The position numbers and the translations under genes are program-made. Shown one piece after another: positions 1-7,425 of a stretch of DNA of 64,000 bases; the first letter of the stretch is position 1; each line of letters opens with the position of its first letter. The DNA is taken from positions 1 through 64,000 of the forward strand of contig CAZLNZ010000002.1 of assembly GCA_964561145.1 (NCBI GenBank), read 5' to 3'. Below the pieces are notes generated by a model. It saw nothing but the letters and a program-made list of their open reading frames with translations, searched no databases and had not been told where the DNA came from. This DNA is from RUG14300 sp964561145 (GTDB lineage: Bacteria > Bacillota > Clostridia > Christensenellales > CAG-1252).

Positions 1-311
1 TTTTTACATTCATTTTTATCATTTGAATGCTTTACCAATTTATTGCACCACATTCCTTTCGCTCAGTATGACATTTGGATGCATTCCCTTGTAATTTTTC
101 CTTTTTTAGTAGCAATTATTAACGCTTATGTCTGTTGTTTTTTTAAGGATACGGCGGGAGACGAGCCACCCGCCCTACAATGAATTAGAAACCGCAGATA
201 AAGCCTGCCCTGTGTAAGGGGAGGTGGATTGTGACGTAGGAACAAGACGGAGGGGCTGTAGCCAAGGCACTTGGCGTAGTGTATTATCCGAGCATCCGTT
301 TGGAATAATGC

Positions 312-393
312 GGATTAGATACCGACACTAAAGTGTCGCCCCTTCGGGGTTCGACTACAAGCTTCGCTTTTCGCTCAGTATGACATTTAGATG
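312..393 (+). repeat. Three-hairpin repeat element, copy 1
   Basis: Hairpin 1 is GACACT/AGTGTC (324-337), hairpin 2 CCCC/GGGG (339-349), hairpin 3 AAGC/GCTT (359-369). It begins GGATTAGATACCGA and ends CGCTCAGTATGACATTTAG. Confidence 0.85.
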
Positions 394-477
394 TATTATT
401 TGCCATGTTTTTTTGCGGTTTTAAGCATTCGCCTTACTTTCAACATTCTTTTTAAGCAGCCCTTTATCCTTCAATAA

Positions 478-560
478 GGATAAGATACCGATGTTGCACA
501 TCGCCCCAAGGGGTTCGACTACAGAAATTGATGTCAATTTCTTCCGCTCAGTATGACATT
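478..560 (+). repeat. Three-hairpin repeat element, copy 2
   Basis: Hairpin 1 is GATGT/ACATC, hairpin 2 CCCC/GGGG, and hairpin 3 the longer GAAATTGA/TCAATTTC form. Confidence 0.85.
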
Positions 561-739
561 TAATGAAAATCTTTTTATAAATTGTCAGTTTTCATAGTAG
601 TTTTTTTCGATTTTTTACATTCATTTTTATCATTTGAATGCTTTACCAATTTATTGCACCACATTCTTTCGCTCAGTATAACATTTGATATGTTGTGCTA
701 AACATATTTACACCAATTTCTTCCGGTCAGTATGACATT
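525..739 (+). repeat. Long direct repeat, left copy (partner 2814-3029)
   Basis: About 215 bp is nearly identical to 2814-3029: same order of repeat tail, the segment starting TAATGAAAATCTTTTTATAA, and two further CGCTCAGTATGACATT tails. The two copies lie in the same orientation on either side of rpsF-ssb-rpsR. Confidence 0.85.
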
Positions 740-871
740 TGGACATATTGTACATGCATTTTTTACACCATTTTCATATAACGACAAATCATTTTGAATC
801 GAATTTGCTTTCATTATTTAAACTTTTCTCAAATTGGCATAATTGCTTTTTTTGAGATTGGTTGAAAACGC

Positions 872-900
872 TTTACAAAAGTATAATTGTGTTTTATAAT
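872..900 (+). promoter_or_regulatory. Probable sigma-A promoter of rpsF operon
   Basis: TTTACA (872-877), 17-bp spacer, TATAAT (895-900). Predicted start near 907 gives a leader of about 67 nt. Confidence 0.6.
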
Positions 901-923
901 TATCACAGTATAAAGAAAACCTT

Positions 924-949
924 GCTTTTTTCGACTTAAAGAAAAAAGC
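924..949 (+). promoter_or_regulatory. Hairpin in the rpsF leader
   Basis: GCTTTTTT (924-931) pairs with AAAAAAGC (942-949) just upstream of the ribosome binding site AAAGGAGG. Bacterial rpsF leaders often carry an S6:S18-binding element, but the CCG-type signature I would expect is not evident, so this is only a candidate autoregulatory structure. Confidence 0.35.
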
Positions 950-973
950 CAATATGACCAAAAGGAGGCTAAA

Positions 974-1255
974 ATGAATTCTTACGAACTGATGTACATC
1001 TTAGACGGCTCTCTCGAAGACGAGAAAAAGGCTGCTTTGTGCGAGAAGTTCTCCAACCTCATCTCCACCCTCGGTGGCGAGATCGTTGGCGAAAACAAGA
1101 TCGGTCAAAAGAAATTTGCTTACGAAATTAACTTCCAACGTGAAGGATATTACGTAGTTGTAGATTTCAACATTGACGGAGAACAAATCGCTGAAATTCA
1201 AAGACAGTTAAGAATTACCGACGGCGTTGTTCGTCACATGGTAATCCGCAAATAG
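974..1255 (+). CDS. rpsF: 30S ribosomal protein S6
   Basis: Ribosomal protein S6 of the small-subunit platform, where it binds 16S rRNA together with S18. The 93 residues match the family length; the N-terminus MNSYELMYIL and the later KFAYEI and YYVVVDF segments are typical of the S6 ferredoxin-like fold. The start is set by the strong site AAAGGAGG just upstream. It heads the conserved trio rpsF-ssb-rpsR, with 9 nt to ssb, and is driven by the promoter at 872-900. The product ends RHMVIRK without the acidic or glutamate-rich tail seen in some lineages. Identification is secure. Confidence 0.97.
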   Translation: MNSYELMYILDGSLEDEKKAALCEKFSNLISTLGGEIVGENKIGQKKFAYEINFQREGYYVVVDFNIDGEQIAEIQRQLRITDGVVRHMVIRK

Positions 1256-1264
1256 GAGGCTGAT

Positions 1265-1633
1265 ATGAATAAAGTTTTACTTATCGGCAATCTTACAAGA
1301 GATCCTGAATTATCAAAAACAAGCAACGACCTTTCCGTTTGCAAATTTTCCATCGCAGTAACTCGCCGTTTCGGCAACGAAACAGACTTCTTCACCATTA
1401 TCACCTGGAGAGCTCAAGCCGAGAACTGTGCAAAATTCTTACGCAAAGGCAGTAAAGTCGCTATCAGCGGTACCATTCAAACCCGCTCCTACGACGCAAA
1501 TGACGGCACTAAGAGATATGTTACAGAGATTGTAGCAGACGAAGTGCAATTCTTATCGACTCGTGGCTCCAGTGATGAAGATACTCCCGTAATCGGAGAT
1601 ATGAAGCCCGTTGACGATTCCCTTCCTTTCTAA
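1265..1633 (+). CDS. ssb: Single-stranded DNA-binding protein
   Basis: SSB coats single-stranded DNA during replication, recombination and repair. The OB fold covers about residues 1-105, beginning MNKVLLIGNLTRDPEL, with FSIAVTRRF and the WRAQAENCAKFLRKG segment typical of bacterial SSB. The C-terminal tip is DDSLPF, the usual acidic peptide that recruits partner proteins. At 122 residues it is shorter than most bacterial SSBs (about 150-180) because the Gly/Gln-rich linker is almost missing. Its site between rpsF and rpsR is the standard chromosomal ssb locus in Bacillota, so this should be the housekeeping copy. The ribosome binding site is AGGAGG, overlapping the rpsF stop region. Confidence 0.96.
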   Translation: MNKVLLIGNLTRDPELSKTSNDLSVCKFSIAVTRRFGNETDFFTIITWRAQAENCAKFLRKGSKVAISGTIQTRSYDANDGTKRYVTEIVADEVQFLSTRGSSDEDTPVIGDMKPVDDSLPF

Positions 1634-1649
1634 TATCGAGGTGTAGAAT

Positions 1650-1928
1650 ATGAATAATAAACCAAATAATGACGAAAAGGCTGTAAAACGCCCTCCCAGA
1701 AAAGTATCAAAGAAAAAGGTTTGCCAATTCTGTATCGAAAAGGCTGACTATATCGACTACAAAGACGTTGCTAAGCTAAAGAAGTATATTTCCGAGAACG
1801 GAAAAATTTCTCCTCGCCGCTCAACCGGCGTATGTGCTAAGCACCAAAGAGATCTTACCACAGCTATCAAGAGAGCTCGTAACATGGCTATCCTTCCTTT
1901 CAAGGGCAACGTTCGTGGTGAGTTTTAA
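1650..1928 (+). CDS. rpsR: 30S ribosomal protein S18
   Basis: S18 pairs with S6 on the small-subunit platform. The conserved core includes DYKDVAKLKKYISENGKI, PRRSTGVCAKHQRDL and the IKRARNMAILPF ending that defines the family. A basic, lysine-rich N-terminal extension of about 20 residues precedes the core, giving 92 residues against about 75-80 for typical S18. CQFC near residue 26 and the later CAKH suggest the zinc-binding (C+) form of S18 (inference: two Cys, then Cys and His). It is the last gene of the operon, followed within about 20 nt by an intrinsic terminator. Confidence 0.96.
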   Translation: MNNKPNNDEKAVKRPPRKVSKKKVCQFCIEKADYIDYKDVAKLKKYISENGKISPRRSTGVCAKHQRDLTTAIKRARNMAILPFKGNVRGEF

Positions 1929-1947
1929 CTAGTAAAAATTCAAAGTG

Positions 1948-1977
1948 AGAGAGAACCAAGCGTTCTCTCTTTTTTTT
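1948..1977 (+). terminator. Intrinsic terminator of rpsF-ssb-rpsR
   Basis: AGAGAGAAC (1948-1956) pairs perfectly with GTTCTCTCT (1962-1970), followed by a run of T to 1977. Confidence 0.92.
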
Positions 1978-2308
1978 ATGCCTTTCATCTACTCACGGCA
2001 TTTATTATCGAACCTTTATCATTTTGACATATGAAACAATATTCCGATAATACCTTATATCATTCCGAAAAATGGTTGTATAAATTCAGTACATTTTTTT
2101 GAGAAAACATCTAAATGATGAAATTAAATTTTAAAATATCGAGAGTTTTTACTAAAAATCTAAAAAGAAGCGCGGATAATATATCTAAATGTCATAATGA
2201 GCGGAAGGAATGTGGTGCAGTAAATCAATAAAGAATCCAAATTACAAAATAAAATGCGAAAAAATCAAGAAATATTACTAAAAATATGATAATGGTCTAA
2301 AATCATAC

Positions 2309-2389
2309 ATCTAAATGTCATACTGAGCGGAAGGCGAAGCCTGCAGTCGAACCCCGTAGGGGCGATGTGCAGCATCGGTATCTCATCCT
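2309..2389 (-). repeat. Three-hairpin repeat element, copy 3 (inverted)
   Basis: Read on the minus strand, hairpin 1 is GATGC/ GCACATC (imperfect), hairpin 2 CCCC/GGGG around TAC, and hairpin 3 GCAGGCTTCGCC. Opposite orientation to most copies. Confidence 0.8.
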
Positions 2390-2471
2390 TATTGAAGGAT
2401 ATAGGTATGCTTAAAATGAATGTTGAAAGCAAGGAGAATGCTTAAAACCATAAAAACGCAGCAAAAAACAT

Positions 2472-2552
2472 ATCTAAATGTCATACTGAGCGGAAGGCAA
2501 AGACTAAAGTCGAACCCCGTAGGGGCGATGTGCAGCATCGGTATCTCATCCT
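2472..2552 (-). repeat. Three-hairpin repeat element, copy 4 (inverted)
   Basis: Nearly identical to the element at 2309-2389 in hairpins 1 and 2; hairpin 3 is TTTAGTCTTTGCC and has lost most pairing. Confidence 0.8.
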
Positions 2553-2576
2553 TGTAAAAAGGAGGAAGCAACGCTA

Positions 2577-2679
2577 ATGTATTACATTTACATCCTTACC
2601 AATGCAAACAATTCTTCTCATATATGTAAGCGTAATCAATGACTTGTACCGCCGAATCCAAGAACTCAAATTGGGATAA
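2577..2679 (+). pseudogene. Fragment of a GIY-YIG (URI-type) endonuclease gene
   Basis: A remnant of a small GIY-YIG nuclease. A site GGAGG (2562-2566) is followed by ATG at 2577, and the first 15 codons read MYYIYILTNANNSSH, the family's usual N-terminus. A frameshift near 2620 moves the reading frame by one base, after which IYVSVINDLYRRIQELKLG appears, matching the family segment around LYIGVTNDLxRRIxEH. The YIG motif is changed to YVS. A stop follows at 2677 and the rest of the roughly 80-95-residue protein is missing. Repeats on both sides suggest decay within a repeat-rich region. The frameshift is real unless the sequence has an error there. Confidence 0.72.
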
Positions 2680-2764
2680 TTGGGGTTCTTGGATAATGGA
2701 TAACAAGAATAAGATACCGATGGTAAAATATGACCTATAGCGATTCTTTGTTTGTAAGACAATA

Positions 2765-2852
2765 AGGATTAGATACCGACACCAAGGTGTCGCCCCTACG
2801 GGGTTCGACTTCAGAAATTGTTACCAATTTCTTTCGCTCAGTATGACATTTA
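2765..2852 (+). repeat. Three-hairpin repeat element, copy 5
   Basis: Hairpin 1 GACACC/GGTGTC, hairpin 2 CCCC/GGGG around TAC, hairpin 3 GAAATTG/CAATTTC. Its 3' half forms the start of the long direct repeat. Confidence 0.85.
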
Positions 2853-3029
2853 ATGAAAATCTTTTTATAAATTGTCAGTTTTCATAGTAGTTTTTTCGAT
2901 TTTTTGCATTCATTTTTATCATTTGAATGCTTTATCAATTTACCGCACCACATTCCTTTCGCTCAGTATGACATTTGATATGTTGTGCTAAACATATTTA
3001 CACCAATTTCTTTCGCTCAGTATGACATT
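2814..3029 (+). repeat. Long direct repeat, right copy (partner 525-739)
   Basis: Matches 525-739 at an offset of about 2290 bp with few substitutions and one missing T in a T-run. Possible substrate for recombination across the ribosomal protein operon. Confidence 0.85.
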
Positions 3030-3324
3030 AAGAAATTTTCTTTTGGATTATTATCGGTTTTTTAGTAATAGTTATTGTTTATTTATTTTGTTTTGTAATT
3101 TGGATTCTTTATTGATTTACTGCACCACATTCTTTCGCTCAGTATGACATTTGATATGTTGTGCTAAGCATATTTACACCAAATTTTTCGCTCAATTTGA
3201 CATTGAGATATTATGTTGCTATAAATTAATATTATTTTAGTACCGCTTTTACTTCAATCAATACAAGTTTTCTTAAGACCAACATTGCCTATAATATAAG
3301 GATGCTTCAAAAATGCAATAGTTA

Positions 3325-3353
3325 TTGTGCTAGTTCGTTTTTTGTGCTATAAT
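3325..3353 (+). promoter_or_regulatory. Extended -10 promoter immediately before a lipoprotein start
   Basis: TTGTGC (3325-3330), 17-bp spacer, TATAAT (3348-3353) with TG one base upstream (TGCTATAAT). The predicted start of transcription falls at about 3360, the A of the ATG. Confidence 0.6.
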
Positions 3354-3359
3354 CAATAT

Positions 3360-4172
3360 ATGAAAAAAATATTGTTCTGCTTATTTACAGTATCTATATT
3401 AATTGTGTCGATTTTCTTTGTCGGATGCGATAATACTACAACGATCACCCCATCGGACGATCCTGTATATGTACTCTACTCATTCAACACGGAAGGTCTC
3501 TCTAAAGTCGAACTAGAGCCAAGAAGCCTTCAAGTCGGCAAGGAGGGTGGTGTTTTTTATATCCCGACCGATTTCACAAATATTGACGGATATTACGGAG
3601 CCTGGTTTACAGATGAGGCAAAAACGATTTTATATAACCCTACAGATATTGTAAACGAAAGCATTACACTTTATCTTGGATATGCCCCTCAAAGCTACAG
3701 CGTAACCTTTATCTATGATAGCAGCCTTTCCTTCACAGGAGAATTCCCTTCCACGTATATTCACGGTGAAGAAACATCCCTTCCCCAAATAAACCTTGGT
3801 GAAGGTTATCAAAAAGAAGGTAAATGGGTATACGGTACAGGGGATAAGGATTACTATACCTCCGCTATTCCCAAGTCTGCAATGGGTGACCTGGAGTTAA
3901 CTTTTGTAGCACAACCTATCTATTACCATATCTCATACAGCACAGGTATTTCCGATGTCGAGTTTTCGGAAAACGACAATCCCGTCAAATACGACGTTAC
4001 CATGGGCGTCTATACCTTAAAAACACCAAAGGCAGAGGGCAAAGTATTCAAGCATTGGATTCTTAAAAGCACCGACGGAAAAGATGAGCTTAACAATACT
4101 GTCATTACAGAGTTAAGTATGGATATTTTTAGAGAGAGATTATTTATATCCCTCTTCGCTGTTTGGGAATGA
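3360..4172 (+). CDS. Lipoprotein with InlB-like repeats
   Basis: A 270-residue secreted lipoprotein of unknown function. Residues 1-23 form a lipoprotein signal (MKK, hydrophobic stretch, lipobox FVGC with Cys23). The mature part has segments such as YYGAWFTDEAKTILYNP and KVFKHWILKS, in the style of InlB B-repeats (small beta domains of Clostridia and Listeria surface proteins). An in-frame upstream ATG at 3327 would encode 11 more residues but lies inside the promoter and spoils the signal peptide, so 3360 is preferred. No ribosome binding site is present, consistent with a leaderless message. The stop overlaps the next start (ATGA). The role is unknown; cell-surface location is well supported. 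Confidence 0.8.
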   Translation: MKKILFCLFTVSILIVSIFFVGCDNTTTITPSDDPVYVLYSFNTEGLSKVELEPRSLQVGKEGGVFYIPTDFTNIDGYYGAWFTDEAKTILYNPTDIVNESITLYLGYAPQSYSVTFIYDSSLSFTGEFPSTYIHGEETSLPQINLGEGYQKEGKWVYGTGDKDYYTSAIPKSAMGDLELTFVAQPIYYHISYSTGISDVEFSENDNPVKYDVTMGVYTLKTPKAEGKVFKHWILKSTDGKDELNNTVITELSMDIFRERLFISLFAVWE

Positions 4173-5329
4173 ACGCACCTCTCTTCGATTGTTTAATTAA
4201 TAATAGCTTATCGGAAAAAGCATCCTTCCACATGCCGGGACATTCCGGAGGAAGCGATTTTTTAGATTCTCGTTTATACTCCGTAGCTCCTATTGATATT
4301 ACAGAATTATCCTTTTCCGATAATATGCTTGACGAAAATGGCGTTATTCTCGAGGCTGAAAAGCTTTGTGCAAAAGCCTATCACGTTCAACACAGTCTAT
4401 TTTTCACAAATGGTTGTACATCTGCAATATTTACTGCAATTGCAGTACTAAAAAGGCATGTTCAAAAAGTATGCGTTATCGGCAACCCGCACAAATCGGT
4501 CATCAACGCACTGGAGCTCTTCGGATTAAGTTATACCATCGAGGAAACAGATATTCCGTCAGAGGCATTTATCGTTACCACGCCCGACTATTTCGGGAAA
4601 ATCACCGATTATTCTTATCTTAAGGGAAAGTATCCTTCTTCGATAATTCTTGTAGACGAGGCACACGGTGCACATTTTGCATTTTCTAATCTATTACCGA
4701 AAAGTGCAACAACCTACGCCGATTTAGTGGTCAACAGCATGCACAAAACCCTCCCGGTTTTCACAGGGGGTGCTCTACTCCACACCACAGATGGCTTCTT
4801 TGACGATGCGTGGGAATTAAGAGGATGCATTCACTCAACAAGTCCGAGCTACCTTGTAATGGCAAGTATGGATTATGCAAGAGCATATCTTGAGGAAAAC
4901 GGAACTCGCTTATACTCCGAGCTAAAAGAGAAAATCGACAATTTATCCCTTCCCAAGGGATTTTCAATAAATGAAAACGACGATTTTACAAGACTTGTCA
5001 TCAAAACACCTAGCCATACCAACGGATATGCTGTCAGTCGTGCATTGGAAAAATGCGGTATCTTTGTTGAAATGTCGACCTTTGATAAGCTCGTGCTTAT
5101 CATTACCCCCTTCAATATGGATAAACTAAAGCTGTTGAAAAATCTTGACGAGCTCCCTTTATTTTGCGATAATAGAATAAATCTTAATCACTTAATCGGA
5201 AAAACCGCATCGAGAGATATCGGGCTCTATCCACCTTCGATAATCCTTGTCAAAAAAGGAGAAATTATAGATGCCGATAAAGTGGAAATAATGGAAAGGG
5301 AATACCCCAGAGTGTTTGGTATAGACTAA
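4169..5329 (+). CDS. YaaO-like PLP-dependent Orn/Lys/Arg decarboxylase family protein
   Basis: Fold-type I PLP enzyme of the Orn/Lys/Arg decarboxylase group. Visible motifs: HMPGHSGG (residues 21-28; family HMPGHKGG), DEAHGAHF (163-170, Asp for the PLP ring nitrogen), and SMHKTLP with Lys193 as the likely Schiff-base lysine. The C-terminal DIGLYPPSIILVKKGE block is also typical. At 386 residues it is about 90-100 shorter than Bacillus YaaO, because the C-terminal domain is reduced. An alternative TTG start two codons upstream is less likely than the ATG overlapping the previous stop. In Bacillus this gene lies upstream of tmk, holB and yaaT (ricT), and here the same order appears without tmk. 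Substrate unknown; arginine or lysine is inferred from the family. Confidence 0.85.
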   Translation: MNAPLFDCLINNSLSEKASFHMPGHSGGSDFLDSRLYSVAPIDITELSFSDNMLDENGVILEAEKLCAKAYHVQHSLFFTNGCTSAIFTAIAVLKRHVQKVCVIGNPHKSVINALELFGLSYTIEETDIPSEAFIVTTPDYFGKITDYSYLKGKYPSSIILVDEAHGAHFAFSNLLPKSATTYADLVVNSMHKTLPVFTGGALLHTTDGFFDDAWELRGCIHSTSPSYLVMASMDYARAYLEENGTRLYSELKEKIDNLSLPKGFSINENDDFTRLVIKTPSHTNGYAVSRALEKCGIFVEMSTFDKLVLIITPFNMDKLKLLKNLDELPLFCDNRINLNHLIGKTASRDIGLYPPSIILVKKGEIIDADKVEIMEREYPRVFGID

Positions 5330-6291
5330 TGGAAGAATATTTGTTTAATATAATAAAAAATACCATAGCCGCTAAAAGTCTTGCTCGTGATATTGAAGCC
5401 AACATAAGTAGGGCTTACCTTTTCACTTCCGAGGACACGCTTGCCTTGGACAGCTTTCTATTGTTTGCAGAACTAAAAACCTACTGCGATAAAGTGTGCC
5501 TAGCCTGTTCGGAATGCAAAAAAGTAATCGAAGGCACAAAACCCGATATAAAACTACTGGACGCCGAAGAAAAGGTTGCCGTAAAAGATATCGAAACCAT
5601 CATCGAAGATGCTTACCTTGGAGCCTTTGAGGGCGGAAGCAAGATATATGTTATCAAAAACTTCAATAAATTAAGCGATGCAGCACAAAATAAGCTTCTA
5701 AAATCTCTGGAAGAACCACAAGAGGGCATTAGCTATTTATTGACGGCTAGCTCCGTCTATGGTATACTTACAACGGTGTTATCACGTGTTAAGCAAATCT
5801 CCCTACCAAGATTTTCTAACGATGAAATAAGGGTATTTCTTAAAGGCAAAGGTATTGTCGATAACGGAGAAATATCCGCTTGTGCAGACGGAAATGCAAG
5901 CCTTGCATTGAAGCTCGCCTTAGACAACGAATTCTTCTCCAAAGCAGAAAGAATCGCCTCTATCATTAGAGATATAAAAGGCAGTGTCAGTGTTCCGAGA
6001 TTTTTGAATGACCCTATTTTCAAAAATCTTAAAGAGGCTCTTTTCCTCGCAGAAAGAGTTCTGCGTGACGTGCTGTACGTTCTCGGTGGTGTCAATTTTG
6101 CAGTAACCTTAAAGGGGTTTATTCCCATATACGAAGAGATTGCAAGCAGCTTGACGGTTAACGCTATATCCAGAATAATGAATGAAATTACCGTATCCGA
6201 ACAAAAAATCGGTGCAAATTGTGCAAATATAAATATTATAGATTGCCTGCTATTAAAAATTGCGGAGGAAAAAGCAAAATGCAAAAAATAA
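5329..6291 (+). CDS. holB: DNA polymerase III delta-prime subunit
   Basis: Clamp-loader subunit acting with tau/gamma and delta. Family features: RAYLF near residue 28, a Cys-rich zinc-binding segment (CLACSECKK, with a further Cys before), the NKLLKSLEEP block, and LSRVKQ, matching the SRC sensor/arginine-finger motif with Cys replaced by Val. The Walker A loop is absent: TSEDTLALDS stands where GxxGTGK would be, so this subunit should not bind ATP (true of many delta-prime proteins). Length 320 is normal. The start overlaps the upstream stop as TAATG, and the end overlaps ricT by 13 nt, so translation is coupled. Position next to ricT supports the call. Confidence 0.9.
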   Translation: MEEYLFNIIKNTIAAKSLARDIEANISRAYLFTSEDTLALDSFLLFAELKTYCDKVCLACSECKKVIEGTKPDIKLLDAEEKVAVKDIETIIEDAYLGAFEGGSKIYVIKNFNKLSDAAQNKLLKSLEEPQEGISYLLTASSVYGILTTVLSRVKQISLPRFSNDEIRVFLKGKGIVDNGEISACADGNASLALKLALDNEFFSKAERIASIIRDIKGSVSVPRFLNDPIFKNLKEALFLAERVLRDVLYVLGGVNFAVTLKGFIPIYEEIASSLTVNAISRIMNEITVSEQKIGANCANINIIDCLLLKIAEEKAKCKK

Positions 6292-7151
6292 TAGGAGTTA
6301 AATTCAAGACCAACTCTAAGGTTTATTACTTTAGCCCTCTTGATGAAATATTTGAAGAAAACGATTATGTTATTGTCGAAACCTCTAAGGGCTTGGAATT
6401 CGGAATAGTCTCAATACCCAATAAGGAAGTTGATGATAAGGAAATCAAACATGAGCTCAAACCCATCATTAGAAAAGCTACGGAAAAGGATAAAAAACAA
6501 ATCCTTAAGCTTAACGATATGAAAAAAGAGGCTTTAAAGGTTACCGCTCAAAAAGCAGAAGCTCGTGGCTTAAAAATGAAAATAGTCGATTGCGAATATG
6601 CCTTCGACGGCAAAAAGGTTACAATCTACTTTACCGCTGACGGAAGAATCGACTTTAGAGACCTGGTCAAGGACCTCGCCTCTGCCTTCCATGCAAGAAT
6701 CGAATTAAGACAAATTTACGAGCGTGACGATATTCGTATGCGCGGTGCCTTAGCCCCCTGCGGCAGACCTTGTTGCTGCAGTTCCCATCTTTCAGATTAC
6801 GAGAAAGTAACAATCAAAATGGCAAAGGTCCAAGGCTTATCCCTCTCCCCCACAAAAATAAGCGGTATGTGCGGAAAACTGATGTGTTGCTTAAAGTATG
6901 AAAGCGATTACTATATGGAAACGGCAAAGACAATGCCTAAACTTAAAAGCCGTGTCACCACGCCCGAAGGTGAAGGAATCGTAGAACAAGTGGATATGCT
7001 CAGAAAAGAAGTCCTTGTGAAAATTTCCAAGGGTGATGATGCCTATTCCTATATCCGCTACCCCGTAGAAAAAATAATCGGAAAGGACAAAATCGACGTC
7101 AACGCCACCGACCCCGACGACAACTCCGACGAACTCCCCAACGAGGAGTAA
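6279..7151 (+). CDS. ricT: RicT/YaaT, PSP1-domain regulatory iron-sulfur protein
   Basis: The 290-residue PSP1-domain protein. In Bacillus, RicT (YaaT) joins RicA and RicF in a complex with iron-sulfur clusters that controls mRNA maturation by RNase Y, competence, biofilm and sporulation. The PSP1 domain covers about residues 20-110. Conserved cysteines appear as PCGRPCCC (C161, C165-167) and GMCGKLMCC (C198, C203, C204). An earlier in-frame ATG at 6219 exists, but GGAGG at 6264 favours ATG 6279. It overlaps holB by 13 nt, the same arrangement as in Bacillus. The tail is rich in Asp. A strong terminator follows. Confidence 0.93.
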   Translation: MQKIIGVKFKTNSKVYYFSPLDEIFEENDYVIVETSKGLEFGIVSIPNKEVDDKEIKHELKPIIRKATEKDKKQILKLNDMKKEALKVTAQKAEARGLKMKIVDCEYAFDGKKVTIYFTADGRIDFRDLVKDLASAFHARIELRQIYERDDIRMRGALAPCGRPCCCSSHLSDYEKVTIKMAKVQGLSLSPTKISGMCGKLMCCLKYESDYYMETAKTMPKLKSRVTTPEGEGIVEQVDMLRKEVLVKISKGDDAYSYIRYPVEKIIGKDKIDVNATDPDDNSDELPNEE

Positions 7152-7187
7152 ATCCAATAAACAATTTATCAAAAATAACAGCAATAC

Positions 7188-7220
7188 AAAAAGCGGTTTC
7201 CCTTAATGAAACCGCTTTTT
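7188..7220 (+). terminator. Intrinsic terminator after ricT
   Basis: AAAAAGCGGTTTC (7188-7200) pairs with GAAACCGCTTTTT (7208-7220). The A-run on one arm and T-run on the other allow it to work in both directions, so it may also serve the convergent gene ending at 7426. Confidence 0.92.
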
Positions 7221-7425
7221 CTATACACGTAAGCATTTTTTCAGGCTCAATGCCAAGCTTTTTATAATTCCGCATTACCGGCAATAATACTTGCTATAAT
7301 CAAAACCCAAGATTGAATTTTCAGACTTACGCTTTTTTTCGATTTTATACAAGTATTCCTCTTTTACAAAATCATAATATATACCCACCGTTGACAGAGA
7401 GCATACAACCCAATGATAAAGATTA

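Larger units (their letters stand above)
1..871. repeat. Repeat-rich intergenic region upstream of rpsF
   Basis: No gene is visible. The stretch is a mosaic of interspersed repeats: two full copies of the three-hairpin element (312-393 and 478-560), a GGCGGG...CCCGCC hairpin copy (147-188), a diverged block beginning near 189 that resembles the block at 24297-24394, and several tail-only copies ending in CGCTCAGTATGACATTT (about 50-76, 657-692, 705-740). From 740 to 871 it is AT-rich and nothing is recognised. Confidence 0.8.
1978..3324. repeat. Repeat-rich intergenic region between rpsR and the yaaO-holB-ricT group
   Basis: Contains full three-hairpin elements in both orientations (2309-2389 and 2472-2552 minus, 2765-2852 plus), the right copy of the long direct repeat (2814-3029), several tail-only fragments (2191-2222 minus, 2945-2976, 3124-3153), and the GIY-YIG remnant at 2577-2679. 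Nothing else is recognised in 1978-2180 or 3200-3320. Confidence 0.8.

Noticed and set aside
318..393. tRNA-like T-arm (GGGGTTCGACTAC) within the repeats
   Set aside because: The GGTTCGA string is part of the three-hairpin element; there is no acceptor stem, D-arm or CCA in register at any copy.
880..973. Definite S6:S18 leader motif
   Set aside because: A hairpin is present but the expected CCG-type signature is not seen, so only a generic hairpin is annotated.
6219..6278. Upstream start for ricT
   Set aside because: It falls within holB, while GGAGG precedes ATG 6279 and the protein then starts like other RicT proteins.
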